Source: Chryseobacterium sp. CY350
Lineage (GTDB): Bacteria > Bacteroidota > Bacteroidia > Flavobacteriales > Weeksellaceae
Direction of reading: 5' to 3'
Length of the DNA stretch: 64,000 nt
Assembly: GCF_027945075.1 (NCBI RefSeq)
Contig: NZ_CP116034.1
Coordinates: forward strand, 3,844,001-3,908,000
The notes beneath the pieces are model-generated. The model saw only the letters and a program-made list of their open reading frames with translations. It was not told the origin of the DNA and searched no databases. How positions within the stretch are numbered: position 1 is the stretch's first letter; each line of letters opens with the position of its first letter. Both the position numbers and the translations under genes were made by a program. Below are positions 54,926-63,914 of the stretch, piece by piece.

Positions 54926-55768
54926 TTACCAGTCTCTTTTCTTCAAAATCCAGTAAGAACCAATGATAAATATCGCGCACCAAACAAAACACGCGATTAA
55001 GCTGTCGATTGGATAAATGAACTCGTATTTCAGCCCAAAGAATTTTGCCATTTGTAATCTCAAAATAGGATTAGGAATTATATTTGACATGCTTTCTAAC
55101 GGAAAAATATTGTAGAACATAAACGTGTTTTGTAATTTTTCTACTTTTGCCTCTGCAGGTAAGCCTCGTGAAAATGATTTTTCAACTGCCATGAAAATAT
55201 TTTCTGCCACCCAAATCACAAAAAATGCGAGAAAGACAAACATCGATTTTCTCAACAAAATAGATAAAAACATCAGAAAACAGAAGAATGTAAAAAGTTT
55301 AAGAAAGTAGCTTCCTATAAAAAACATTTCTTCATAGATAAGAGCTGTTTCTGTAGTTTTAGAATATTGTAATCCTAAAAATAAAGTGATCACAAATACA
55401 ATGATCGTTGAAATGATAGTAAAAGTTCCGATTGTAATTAATTTTGAACCAATAAATTCTTCTCTGCTTAAACCATCGATCAAATTTTGTTTGAACATTC
55501 TATTGCTAAATTCCTGACAGATCGAAAAGACGATAATAAACCCGAGGAAAATTTTTATTAAACCAACAATCCATGTTGTGAAATTCCATATTTCGGGGAA
55601 ATTATACATTCCTTGCTCTTTCAAATTGAGCGAACTTCCTAAAATAGTAATATCAACCAAACCGATTAGGAGAAAGACGATCAATATGACAAAGTACATT
55701 ATTGTAAAAACCTTGAAAGGAGTGTAATTCAGATTTTTGTAATATTCTAGTTTTAATAATTTCAACAT
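54926..55768 (-). CDS. ABC transporter permease
   Basis: A 280-aa membrane protein with six predicted helices (about 18-42, 69-84, 108-131, 147-172, 172-190 and 252-273), of the ABC-2 exporter type found in gliding, bacteriocin or antibiotic export. The gene starts 2 bp after the ATPase gene, so the two are coupled. It ends with a basic KKRDW tail. The substrate is not known. Confidence 0.8.
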   Translation of the reverse strand: MLKLLKLEYYKNLNYTPFKVFTIMYFVILIVFLLIGLVDITILGSSLNLKEQGMYNFPEIWNFTTWIVGLIKIFLGFIIVFSICQEFSNRMFKQNLIDGLSREEFIGSKLITIGTFTIISTIIVFVITLFLGLQYSKTTETALIYEEMFFIGSYFLKLFTFFCFLMFLSILLRKSMFVFLAFFVIWVAENIFMAVEKSFSRGLPAEAKVEKLQNTFMFYNIFPLESMSNIIPNPILRLQMAKFFGLKYEFIYPIDSLIACFVWCAIFIIGSYWILKKRDW

Positions 55769-55770
55769 GA

Positions 55771-56673
55771 TTAATGAGTGTTTTTTACAAGTTCAAGGAA
55801 TTGATTTTCAAGCGATTGTTTTTTCTTAGCCAAATGAGACAAGAAAATACTTTTTTCTGCAAGTTTCTGGTTTAAACCTGAAGCAGAAATTGAAGCATCA
55901 TCACGTACCTGTGCTTTCACAATATCACCGTCAATTTTTACAGAAGTAAACCATTGGAGTTCTTCCAAAGCACTCAAAAGTAAAGTGTTGTTGTCTGCTT
56001 TCAACTCAAAATAACCATGATTACTGGTCATTCCGTCAACAGCACCCGAATATATTGCATTCCCATCTTTCAAAACAATGACGTGGCTGCATATTTTTTC
56101 AATTTCATCTAAAAGGTGACTTGCAATGATGATTGTAATTCCCTTTTTTGCGATCGTTCCGATAATTTCTCTGATCTGGATAATTCCTTCAGGATCTAAA
56201 CCATTCGTTGGTTCGTCTAATATTAAAACTTCAGGATTGTTCAGCAAAGACGATGCGATCGCCAAACGTTGTTTCATTCCTAAAGAAAAAGTTTTGAAAG
56301 TATCTTTTTTCCTTTCTAAAAGTCCGACCGTACTTAAAACTTCATCAATTCTTGAATAAGGAGTTCCTTTTATTTCGGCAACAATTTTAAGATTTGTTTC
56401 TGCACTTAGATAAGGATAAAAGTTGGGCTGCTCGATGATGGCGCCTATTTTTTTTAATGTTTCAGCATCAGTTCCCTTTTTTCCAAACCAAAACCAGTCT
56501 CCGCTTGTGGGATTTATTGTTGAAAGAAGCATTCCGAAAGTTGTTGATTTTCCGCTTCCGTTTGGCCCAAGAAGTCCGTAGACGTTGCCTCTTTCGACAT
56601 CAAAAGAAATGTTGTTGACAACAACTCTTCTGAATTTTTTAGTCAGATTTTTGACCGATAAAACTTTTTCCAT
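55771..56673 (-). CDS. ABC transporter ATP-binding protein
   Basis: A 300-aa ATPase: Walker A GPNGSGKS in LLGPNGSGKSTTFGMLL (about 34-50), signature FSLGMKQRLAI (about 129-139), Walker B LILDEPTNGLDPEG (about 149-162) and a switch His in IASHLLDEI. The C-terminal about 80 residues are variable. It powers the exporter with the permease that follows. Confidence 0.9.
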   Translation of the reverse strand: MEKVLSVKNLTKKFRRVVVNNISFDVERGNVYGLLGPNGSGKSTTFGMLLSTINPTSGDWFWFGKKGTDAETLKKIGAIIEQPNFYPYLSAETNLKIVAEIKGTPYSRIDEVLSTVGLLERKKDTFKTFSLGMKQRLAIASSLLNNPEVLILDEPTNGLDPEGIIQIREIIGTIAKKGITIIIASHLLDEIEKICSHVIVLKDGNAIYSGAVDGMTSNHGYFELKADNNTLLLSALEELQWFTSVKIDGDIVKAQVRDDASISASGLNQKLAEKSIFLSHLAKKKQSLENQFLELVKNTH

Positions 56674-56761
56674 GTACTTTGTTTATGCCAGATAAGTTTC
56701 TCTTTTTCGTGAAATGTTACAGTTTCATCATAAATTAAATAATTTTTTAATATTAAAATAT

Positions 56762-56769
56762 TAAATTTG
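56762..56769 (+). promoter_or_regulatory. -7 box TAAATTTG of the AAA gene
   Basis: Exact match, 20 bp before the ATG at 56790. Confidence 0.6.
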
Positions 56770-56789
56770 ATAGAACTAACAGATACTTT

Positions 56790-58139
56790 ATGAAGCTTAC
56801 AGAACTTGCAAAGGAACTCCACATATCACCGGAAAGCATTAAATTTTTTATTCAGGATTTTGATCTGGATTTGTCAGACTGTATCTCAACGACTTTCGAG
56901 GTAAAAAAAGATTTTGAAAAATTTGCACGCGAAAATGCCGATTTTCTTAGGGATTATGAAAAAGATTTAGACAAAAACAAATCGGTCGACCATATTGCTG
57001 AAACGATCAATCAGCCAAAAGAAAAAATAGAAAAAGCAATAAAAGACTCACATCCTAATATTTTTGAAAACGGGTTTTTCCGCTCTTCGATTTCTAGTTA
57101 TGGAATTGATCAGAAATTGGGTGGCAATTATCAGTTTGTCTATGATTATTTCGGATATAAAACGAGTCTTCAGAAACGTGATTTTATAGGTTACCGAGAT
57201 TTATTTTTCTATATTTCTACCGTTCTGGAACCTTTTTTAAATGAAAAACAAATTAAAGACTGGGGAATTCATAAGCCAGCGGGAATTATTTTGTACGGAC
57301 CACCGGGAAGCGGAAAGATTTTCTGGGCTAATAAAATTGCTGAGATTATCAATTACAATTTTAAAGAAGTAAAGAAAAATTATTTGGGGACTTCGTACGT
57401 AGACGGAAATAAGACAGATTTTAATGATTTCCTAGTAAAAACGATGAATGCCGATAAAGTTTTGCTTTTTATGGATGATTTTGATGAAATTATGATGGAA
57501 AAAAAAGCCGACAATAATATCGAGTCGTGCAATCTGGAGGCTCAGGAAATTATACTTCATTACATCAGTAAATTTGAAAAAGAAGATCTTCTGATGGTAG
57601 GTTCTGCCAAATCTGTTTCGGAAATAGATAAGGAAATGATGGCGCCGGGAAGATTTGATGTTCTGGTTCCCGTGTTTCCGCCCAATGCTGCAGAAAGGTC
57701 AGAAATTATTTTGTACATGATGACAAAAGGTCTTGAGGAAGATTCACTTTTATACAAAATTTTAAAAAATAACAAGGCCGATAAAATTCCGTTCTGGAAT
57801 GATATTGCATCAAAAATGAAAGTTTTCAGCAATACCATGCTTATCGATTTTACTCAGAGTCTTAAAAAAAGAATTAAAAATCTTTATCAGAAAACGAAGG
57901 ATGAAAAATTGGTAATCGATCAGAAAATCCTTAATTCAGCTCTGCGTGATGCAGGAAGTAAACTGACCGAAGAATATCTTGGACAGATCGCCAGATTTTT
58001 GGCAGACGTTCTCACCAATAATCCTGAAGATTTTCAACAAAGGATTAAAGCCTTAAAAACTGAGCTTGAAACGTACCGAATAGTCGAAGAACCGAGACGA
58101 GAGATTGGTTTTCAGCATAATGAGGAAGATAAAGGATGA
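56790..58139 (+). CDS. AAA family ATPase with altered Walker A
   Basis: A 449-aa ATPase of the AAA (CDC48/FtsH-like) type. The N-terminal part (about 1-90) has a short segment like the IF-2 N-terminal region (LHISPESIKFFIQDFDL); the ATPase core has Walker A LYGPPGSGKIFWANKI (168-183), Walker B VLLFMDDFDEI (224-234), a sensor-like VGSAKSVSEID and the PGRFDVLVPV loop. In Walker A the usual Ser/Thr after the Lys is Ile177, which should affect Mg2+ binding. The PGRFD motif is intact. Role unknown. Confidence 0.78.
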   Translation: MKLTELAKELHISPESIKFFIQDFDLDLSDCISTTFEVKKDFEKFARENADFLRDYEKDLDKNKSVDHIAETINQPKEKIEKAIKDSHPNIFENGFFRSSISSYGIDQKLGGNYQFVYDYFGYKTSLQKRDFIGYRDLFFYISTVLEPFLNEKQIKDWGIHKPAGIILYGPPGSGKIFWANKIAEIINYNFKEVKKNYLGTSYVDGNKTDFNDFLVKTMNADKVLLFMDDFDEIMMEKKADNNIESCNLEAQEIILHYISKFEKEDLLMVGSAKSVSEIDKEMMAPGRFDVLVPVFPPNAAERSEIILYMMTKGLEEDSLLYKILKNNKADKIPFWNDIASKMKVFSNTMLIDFTQSLKKRIKNLYQKTKDEKLVIDQKILNSALRDAGSKLTEEYLGQIARFLADVLTNNPEDFQQRIKALKTELETYRIVEEPRREIGFQHNEEDKG

Positions 58140-58184
58140 TTTTATCTAAACTCATACAAATTATAAACTCTCAACTTTAAATCT

Positions 58185-58192
58185 TATTTTTG
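58185..58192 (+). promoter_or_regulatory. -7 box TATTTTTG of prfB
   Basis: Exact match that contains the TTG at 58190, a possible longer start. The box shows the TTG cannot be translated, leaving the GTG at 58208. Confidence 0.6.
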
Positions 58193-58207
58193 CAAAAAGA
58201 AATATTC

Positions 58208-59320
58208 GTGATCAACAACGACCAGATAAAAGAAATTCAGTCAAGAATTGAAGACCTTCATAAATACCTTCAAATCGATAAAAAGAAGATAGAAATCTCC
58301 AATGATGATGAAAAAACTGCCGCTCCGGAATTTTGGGACAATCCTAAAACAGCTGAGGTTTTCCTAAAGCAGCTCCGTTCAAAGAAAAAGTGGGTAGAAG
58401 ATTATGAGAGCATCAATACTCAATTTGAAGATCTTCAGGTTTTATTGGAATTTGCAAAAGAAGATCCGGATTCTGAAAAAGAACTCGATGAAAGCTTTCC
58501 GCTTCTGATGGAGAAAATTGAGAACATCGAGTTTAAAAACATGCTTTCCAATGAAGGTGACGAACTTTCTGCAGTGCTACAAATTACAGCAGGAGCAGGA
58601 GGAACAGAAAGCTGCGACTGGGCTGCCATGCTGATGAGAATGTACACGATGTGGGCAGAAAAACAAGGCTATAAAATTAAAGAACTCAATTATCAGGAAG
58701 GGGAAGTTGCCGGCGTGAAAACGGTTACTCTGGAAATTGAAGGAGAATTTGCTTTCGGATATTTAAAAGGTGAAAATGGTGTTCACAGGCTGGTAAGAAT
58801 TTCACCTTTTGATTCTAATGCAAAGCGTCACACGAGTTTTGTTTCGGTATATGTTTATCCGTTGGTTGATGATACGATTGAAATTAACATTAATCCTGCT
58901 GATATTTCATTTGAAACGATGAGGAGTTCCGGAGCGGGCGGACAAAACGTAAACAAAGTAGAAACGGCAGTTCGCCTTCGTCATGCACCAACAGGAATTA
59001 TCATTGAAAACTCAGAATCGCGTTCCCAGCTTCAGAATAAAGAAAAAGCGATGCAACTTTTGAAGTCCAGATTATACGAAATGGAACTGGAAGAGCGTCT
59101 AAAAGCCAGAACAGAAATTGAAGCCGGAAAGATGAAAATAGAGTGGGGAAGCCAGATCAGAAACTATGTGATGCATCCTTACAAATTGATAAAAGACGTT
59201 CGATCCGGTCACGAAACTTCTGATGTTGATGCGGTAATGAACGGAAATCTTACGCCTTTCTTAAAAGCCTTTCTGATGGCTGACGGGACGGCAGTTTCAG
59301 ATGATGATCTTGACCTTTAG
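58208..59320 (+). CDS. prfB: Peptide chain release factor 2
   Basis: A 370-aa RF2 that releases peptides at UGA and UAA. Start at GTG 58208. The UGA-specific SPF motif is in [12 protein letters not shown], and the catalytic GGQ in [19 protein letters not shown]. The region that carries the programmed +1 frameshift in most bacteria, [10 protein letters not shown] here, has CTT CAA where CTT TGA C is expected, so no frameshift is needed and the autoregulation is absent. Confidence 0.93.
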   Translation: MINNDQIKEIQSRIEDLHKYLQIDKKKIEISNDDEKTAAPEFWDNPKTAEVFLKQLRSKKKWVEDYESINTQFEDLQVLLEFAKEDPDSEKELDESFPLLMEKIENIEFKNMLSNEGDELSAVLQITAGAGGTESCDWAAMLMRMYTMWAEKQGYKIKELNYQEGEVAGVKTVTLEIEGEFAFGYLKGENGVHRLVRISPFDSNAKRHTSFVSVYVYPLVDDTIEININPADISFETMRSSGAGGQNVNKVETAVRLRHAPTGIIIENSESRSQLQNKEKAMQLLKSRLYEMELEERLKARTEIEAGKMKIEWGSQIRNYVMHPYKLIKDVRSGHETSDVDAVMNGNLTPFLKAFLMADGTAVSDDDLDL

Positions 59321-59384
59321 AAATATCATGTTGACATTTCTGTTAAAATATGCTAATATATTTTCAGCATAATTTTATTAAGCT

Positions 59385-59392
59385 TATTTTTG
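59385..59392 (+). promoter_or_regulatory. -7 box TATTTTTG of dedA
   Basis: Exact match, 16 bp before the ATG at 59409. Confidence 0.6.
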
Positions 59393-59408
59393 TTCATCAT
59401 CATTACTT

Positions 59409-60125
59409 ATGGAAGATTTCAATAGCTGGAGAGATTTATTAAACCCCGAATTTTATATTAAAATGGGTGGGTTTTGGCTTATTTTGTTTATCATTTTTGC
59501 AGAGACAGGCTTGTTTGTCGGGTTTTTCCTTCCAGGCGACTCATTGCTGTTTGTTTCGGGAATCTATGCAGTAGAAATCATCAAAGAGACTTTCGGGTCT
59601 ACGGGAAGTGATTTTCTGGATACTACGATTCTTGCTTCTGCCGTTGCTGTTGCAGCAATTATTGGTAATCAGGTAGGTTACTGGTTTGGAAACAAAACAG
59701 GGCCGGCTTTGTATAAGAAAAAAGATACATTCTTATTTAAGAAGAAATACCTTTATCAGGCTCATGATTTTTTCGAAAAAAACGGAGCTTTAGCAATCAT
59801 AATGGCGAGATTCTTACCTGTTGTAAGAACTTTTACGCCGATTATTGCAGGAATTGTAAAGATGGATAAGAAAGATTTTCTAAGAGACAACGTTATCGGT
59901 GGTGTTCTATGGTCATTCCTTTTGATTTTTGCAGGACATTATCTTAATGAGCTTTTTGCAATGCAATTCGGGATTAATTTGAAAGAAAAATTAGAATATA
60001 TCATCATCGTAATTGTTTTGATCACCACGCTGCCTGTGGTTCTTAAATTCATGTTGGGAGCACCAAAAGAAAATCCGAAACTGGAAGATGAAACTCTTGA
60101 CGAATTGATCGATAAAGAAAAATAA
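59409..60125 (+). CDS. DedA family membrane protein
   Basis: A 238-aa membrane protein of the DedA/SNARE-associated family, thought to act in lipid recycling (undecaprenyl phosphate or phospholipid flipping). Key blocks: ETGLFVGFFLPGDSLLFVSG, with the conserved acidic residues in the re-entrant region, IGNQVGYWFGNKTGPALY, FFEKNGALAIIMARFLPVVRTFTPIIAG and VIGGVLWSFLL. It is predicted to have about five helices and two re-entrant loops. A terminator follows. Confidence 0.9.
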   Translation: MEDFNSWRDLLNPEFYIKMGGFWLILFIIFAETGLFVGFFLPGDSLLFVSGIYAVEIIKETFGSTGSDFLDTTILASAVAVAAIIGNQVGYWFGNKTGPALYKKKDTFLFKKKYLYQAHDFFEKNGALAIIMARFLPVVRTFTPIIAGIVKMDKKDFLRDNVIGGVLWSFLLIFAGHYLNELFAMQFGINLKEKLEYIIIVIVLITTLPVVLKFMLGAPKENPKLEDETLDELIDKEK

Positions 60126-60142
60126 TCAATTTAAAATATACA

Positions 60143-60177
60143 AAATAACCTGCTTTTCTAAGCGGGTTATTTTTTTA
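60143..60177. terminator. Terminator shared by dedA and the convergent esterase
   Basis: Stem AATAACCTGC/GCGGGTTATT (one wobble) followed by seven T on the plus strand. It overlaps the last codons of the convergent gene. Confidence 0.8.
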
Positions 60178-61027
60178 TCCATTCTAGAATATTGGGGTAA
60201 ATAATGCTGTCTCTTTTCTTTTTACTGAAGAACCTGGGAGCGTGACCTGTATTTTTCATAAAAATAAATTTGTGAGGAATATTCATCGCGGTTAATGCAG
60301 AATCTAAAGCCAATCCCTGTTTCTGATTCACCAGAAAATCCTGATTTCCCTGAAACAAGAGCGTCGGAACATTAGTTATATTAGCAATCGGACTTGCTTT
60401 TTGAAATTCTTCAGACAAAATCTTCCTGTTAAATTTGCTCCCCACCATTTTTTGTACCGTTCCAGAAGTATATTTTGAATAAAATGAATTCAGATATTCT
60501 TGTGAATAAAAATCTGTCGGTCCACTTAATGAAATGATTTTCTTGATTTTATCTGAATTTTGATAACCGTAAAGTAAGGCTAAATGTCCGCCTGCACTTT
60601 CGCCGAGAAGAATATAATTATTAGGTAAAAGTTCAGCTTTTTCCGATAGAGCATTAAACTTTTCAATCACTGAATTAATATCTTCAAGCTGTTCTTTATA
60701 AGTTAAATGTTTAGAAACCAAACGATAATTCATGTTGATACTAGGAATGTTATTTTCAAAAAGCATTTTTTGGATTTTAATCATATGCTCTTTTCGTCCG
60801 TATTTCCACGCTCCTCCATGAAGAATTAAAACTACAGGTGCATCATTTTTGTATTCTGCAGGGAGAAAAACATCCATCTTCTGACGTTTGTGTTCCCCGT
60901 ATTTGAGATTATAAATTTTCTGACTGTCTTTTCCCACCCAAACACGAAATTTAGAATTACATGAATTTAATACCAAGCCAACTAATCCTAAAACAAAGAA
61001 ATGGTAATTGAGAATCAGCTTTTTCAT
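60167..61027 (-). CDS. Alpha/beta hydrolase, lipoprotein (BD-FAE-like esterase)
   Basis: A 286-aa esterase with a lipoprotein-type signal (MKKLILNYHFF, then VLNSC at about residues 19-23). The alpha/beta fold has the oxyanion motif LILHGGAWKYGRKEHM, nucleophile elbow LGESAGGHLALLYG, an Asp in GNQDFLV and a His near GHAPRFF. The lipase-engineering/HSL group to which it belongs acts on short acyl esters, possibly sugar esters. No sugar-use genes are next to it. It converges on dedA. Confidence 0.82.
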   Translation of the reverse strand: MKKLILNYHFFVLGLVGLVLNSCNSKFRVWVGKDSQKIYNLKYGEHKRQKMDVFLPAEYKNDAPVVLILHGGAWKYGRKEHMIKIQKMLFENNIPSINMNYRLVSKHLTYKEQLEDINSVIEKFNALSEKAELLPNNYILLGESAGGHLALLYGYQNSDKIKKIISLSGPTDFYSQEYLNSFYSKYTSGTVQKMVGSKFNRKILSEEFQKASPIANITNVPTLLFQGNQDFLVNQKQGLALDSALTAMNIPHKFIFMKNTGHAPRFFSKKKRDSIIYPNILEWIKK

Positions 61028-61232
61028 AAAGTAAAGGTAAGGAGAAAATATATTTTATTTGGTTCTTATAAAATGACTTTTATGATCTTCGAGATATTAT
61101 TTTGAGAATGAGATCAGTATATTATTTTTGTCAGTATTTTAGCTTTATATTTAAAATTATATAGAAAAAAATAAAATGCCTTTAAGATTACGTCTTCCGC
61201 CAAGATGTAATTTAAAAATCAAATTAAAACAT

Positions 61233-61240
61233 TATTTTTG
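61233..61240 (+). promoter_or_regulatory. -7 box TATTTTTG of DUF808
   Basis: Exact match, 39 bp before the ATG at 61280. A similar TATTATTTTTG stretch lies about 115 bp earlier, near 61118. The rest of the 61028-61279 gap holds nothing clear. Confidence 0.55.
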
Positions 61241-61279
61241 TCTGGATTTTAACGACTATTAAAAAAATATTAAAACATT

Positions 61280-62185
61280 ATGGCTTCAGGATTTTTTGCA
61301 ATTTTAGATGATATCGCTGCTTTGATGGATGATGTTGCAGTTACGAGTAAAATTGCAACACAGAAAACTGCGGGAATTTTAGGTGACGATTTGGCGGTAA
61401 ATGCTGAGAAAGCAACGGGTTTCCTTTCTTCAAGAGAAATACCGGTCTTAATGAAAATTATGAAAGGTTCTTTTGTCAATAAATTGATCATCGTACCTTT
61501 CGTTTTTCTACTCGAGTGGCTGTATTCGCCTGCTATTAAAATTATTTTAATTATTGGTGGGTTTTACCTTGCGTATGAAGGAGTGGAAAAAATTGTGGAG
61601 TTTTTATTTCATAGAGAAAAAAAGGGTCATGAGGTGATAGAAGAATCTGATGATGTGGTGGAAGATGGTGAAGCTGCAGAGAAAGCGAAAGTGAAATCTG
61701 CTGTGACTACCGATTTTATTTTGTCTCTGGAGATCGTAATTATTGCACTTGCCGCTGCTAAAGATGGCTATGACGCGTTAAAATCGCAGTTTAATCCTTT
61801 GCTTGTAGAGATTGTTACGGTTTCTATCGTTTCGATTATTGCTACCGTTGGTGTTTACGGAATTGTTGCTTTAATCGTTAGAATGGATGATGCGGGTTTT
61901 AAACTGATTAAAAAAAGTAATGACAAAGGCTTAATCGGCAAACTGGGCCATCTTCTTGTAAAAGCGCTTCCCTTTGTGATTAAAGCTTTGGGAATAATCG
62001 GAACTATCGCTTTGATTTTGGTTGCTGGTGGAATTTTTGATCATAATATCGATTATCTTCATCATGCGTTGCCAACGTGGCACGACACTATAAAGCAGGT
62101 TGTTTTTGGTATTGTAGGCGGATTAATTGCATTTTTTTTAATTTCAGGTGGAAAAAAAATATATTCATTAGTTTCTAAAAAATAA
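61280..62185 (+). CDS. DUF808 family membrane protein
   Basis: A 301-aa inner-membrane protein of the DUF808 (YedI) family. The N terminus SGFFAILDDIAALMDDVAV (about 3-21) and KTAGILGDDLAVNAEKATGF (about 29-48) are the family marks; about six hydrophobic segments follow, including one before an acidic linker (EESDDVVEDGEAAEKA). Function unknown. It has its own promoter and a strong terminator. Confidence 0.85.
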   Translation: MASGFFAILDDIAALMDDVAVTSKIATQKTAGILGDDLAVNAEKATGFLSSREIPVLMKIMKGSFVNKLIIVPFVFLLEWLYSPAIKIILIIGGFYLAYEGVEKIVEFLFHREKKGHEVIEESDDVVEDGEAAEKAKVKSAVTTDFILSLEIVIIALAAAKDGYDALKSQFNPLLVEIVTVSIVSIIATVGVYGIVALIVRMDDAGFKLIKKSNDKGLIGKLGHLLVKALPFVIKALGIIGTIALILVAGGIFDHNIDYLHHALPTWHDTIKQVVFGIVGGLIAFFLISGGKKIYSLVSKK

Positions 62186-62202
62186 TTTTAAAATTTATAA
62201 AA

Positions 62203-62238
62203 GATCCTGTTTCACATTTTTGAAGCAGGATTTTTTTA
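62203..62238 (+). terminator. Strong terminator after DUF808
   Basis: Stem ATCCTG.TTTC/GAAG.CAGGAT with an A/T-rich loop and seven T. Confidence 0.82.
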
Positions 62239-62259
62239 TTTTTAAGATTAAATTTAATT

Positions 62260-62267
62260 TATATTTG
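62260..62267 (+). promoter_or_regulatory. -7 box TATATTTG of the acyltransferase gene
   Basis: Exact match, 40 bp before the ATG at 62308. Confidence 0.6.
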
Positions 62268-62307
62268 CAAACTGTAAAATATACCGAAAATATTCATTAA
62301 AATACTG

Positions 62308-63225
62308 ATGGGCAGAAACTTAACGATTGATATTTTAAAAATTGTACTGGCTTTTTTTGTTGTTTTTCTGCACATGAATTTTCTAAAGGAGACAAATTCG
62401 CTCTTAAGTTATTTGCTGGTAAACGGATTATTTAGAATTGCTGTTCCTGTTTTTTTAGTCATTACCGGATTTTATTTCTTTCATATTGATAATATAAAAA
62501 AACTCAAAAAATGGCTTTTGAGAACTTTTCTGCTTTATGCAATCTGGATGATAATCTACATTTCTTATTGGAAAAATAATGATCAGATTTTATTGACCAT
62601 AATTTTCGGATATCACCATTTATGGTATTTAATTGGAACTTTTTTTTCTGGAATTATTCTTTTTTCTCTGAGGAAAATGAGTTCTCATTCAATGATTTTT
62701 CTTGCAGTTTTTTTATTTCTAATCGGTTACATCATACAAATTCTGGGAAATCTGCATTATTTTGAAAAAGAACAGGATTCGGTTCTGAATATGTATCTTC
62801 TTTACAGGAATTTCATTTTTGTATGTTTTCCTTTCCTGGCAATTGGTTTTTTAATGAACAAACATTTGCCAAAATTGTCTGAATTTAAAAATTTTAAGGC
62901 TATTTTGATTCTTTCGCTGATCGGTGTTGTTGCTGAAGCATTTTTTAATTACAACTTCATAAGCGCAGAAAGCACGGATATATTATTATCGCTTTTTGTT
63001 GTAAGTCCTGCAGTCTTTTTATATTTTAAAACGATTTATGTTAAAACCAATTCAAAGATTTTAGCGAATCTTTCGACGGCGATTTATGTAGTTCATCCTT
63101 TGATTATGAAGTCAAATTTCTATGAAGAACTTCAATCATTTAAAATTTATATTTTTTTAGGGATATTAATTTCTGTCAGTTTTGCCTTGGTTTTTCTAAA
63201 TAATAGACTCAAATATCTTCTATAA
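62308..63225 (+). CDS. Acyltransferase family protein (Acyltransf_3)
   Basis: A 305-aa polytopic protein with about ten helices. The N terminus LTIDILKIVLAFFVVFLHMNF (split about residues 5-25) carries the conserved His of the acyltransferase-3 family, and later the FRIAVPVFLVITGFYF segment matches it well. Members transfer acetyl or other acyl groups to sugars or lipids at the cell surface. The partner sugar is unknown; no glycosyltransferase is nearby. Confidence 0.85.
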   Translation: MGRNLTIDILKIVLAFFVVFLHMNFLKETNSLLSYLLVNGLFRIAVPVFLVITGFYFFHIDNIKKLKKWLLRTFLLYAIWMIIYISYWKNNDQILLTIIFGYHHLWYLIGTFFSGIILFSLRKMSSHSMIFLAVFLFLIGYIIQILGNLHYFEKEQDSVLNMYLLYRNFIFVCFPFLAIGFLMNKHLPKLSEFKNFKAILILSLIGVVAEAFFNYNFISAESTDILLSLFVVSPAVFLYFKTIYVKTNSKILANLSTAIYVVHPLIMKSNFYEELQSFKIYIFLGILISVSFALVFLNNRLKYLL

Positions 63226-63322
63226 ATTACTTCTGACAATCTTCATTGGAGCTAAAACTTGTTCCCAATATTTTTAGATTTCTTAGAATTTGTTCTTATA
63301 AATACAAATCTCATTTATAAAT

Positions 63323-63366
63323 AAAACCATATCAGCAAATTTATTTAATTTGCTGATATGGTTTTG
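63323..63366. terminator. Long bidirectional hairpin
   Basis: An 18-19 bp perfect stem (AAAACCATATCAGCAAATT and its complement) with a TATTT-type loop. A-run on the left and T-run on the right; it separates the convergent acyltransferase and the 116-aa gene. The rest of the gap holds no gene. Confidence 0.8.
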
Positions 63367-63473
63367 ATATCGTCGATTTCGCAGTCGTTGCAAACTTTAA
63401 TTTAAAATAAAAGCTTGCCTGTAAAGCAAAAAAAAGCATTTAATTGGTTGATATTACCGAAAAAGAGATAAAT

Positions 63474-63824
63474 TTAATTTAAATTATAATTCATAATCAC
63501 CATTCTCAAAATAAAATGTACAAAATCCTGTTGTGCATCATTTCGGCTGATGAGTTTATTTTTATATTCGTAAGTACCAAAAACTTTGATTAATGTTTTG
63601 TAAGTATTGTAATCTTCGTCCTTAATTCTCAGTTTTACATGTCCGTCTTTTCTTTTGATCAGTTGATCATCCAAAGTTCTCACTTTGAATAAAACATCAC
63701 AAGATTTTGGCACAAGACCATAATATCTTTCTACAATATTTACCTTGAAAGCATCAAAAATAATTGTATTGAATACTAGATTACCATTAGAATCCGGCGT
63801 GCGAAGATGAAGTTGATAGTTCAT
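63474..63824 (-). CDS. Hypothetical protein, 116 aa
   Basis: A 116-aa soluble protein with a beta-rich start (NYQLHLRTPDSNGNLVF), VERYYGLVPKSCDVLFKVRTL and a helical C-terminal part (DFVHFILRMVIMNYNLN). There is no signal peptide and one Cys. I do not recognise the family. It lies 91 bp beyond the stop of the partial gene at the right edge, on the same strand. Confidence 0.6.
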   Translation of the reverse strand: MNYQLHLRTPDSNGNLVFNTIIFDAFKVNIVERYYGLVPKSCDVLFKVRTLDDQLIKRKDGHVKLRIKDEDYNTYKTLIKVFGTYEYKNKLISRNDAQQDFVHFILRMVIMNYNLN

Positions 63825-63872
63825 ATTGAGTTTCTACCCTTAAAGGTATAAAATTAAATATTTATATTGACG

Positions 63873-63899
63873 TGAAAAAAGAGACTTTTTCAAGTCTCT
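63873..63899 (-). terminator. Terminator after the right-edge gene
   Basis: Minus-strand stem AGAGACTT/AAGTCTCT with a GAAA-type loop and a T-run, just past the stop of the last partial gene. Confidence 0.8.
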
Positions 63900-63914
63900 C
63901 TCCTATATTTTTTT

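Noticed and set aside
61165..61260. 28-codon ORF (MPLRLRLPPRCN...) before DUF808
   Set aside because: It runs through the -7 box of DUF808 and has no supporting feature.
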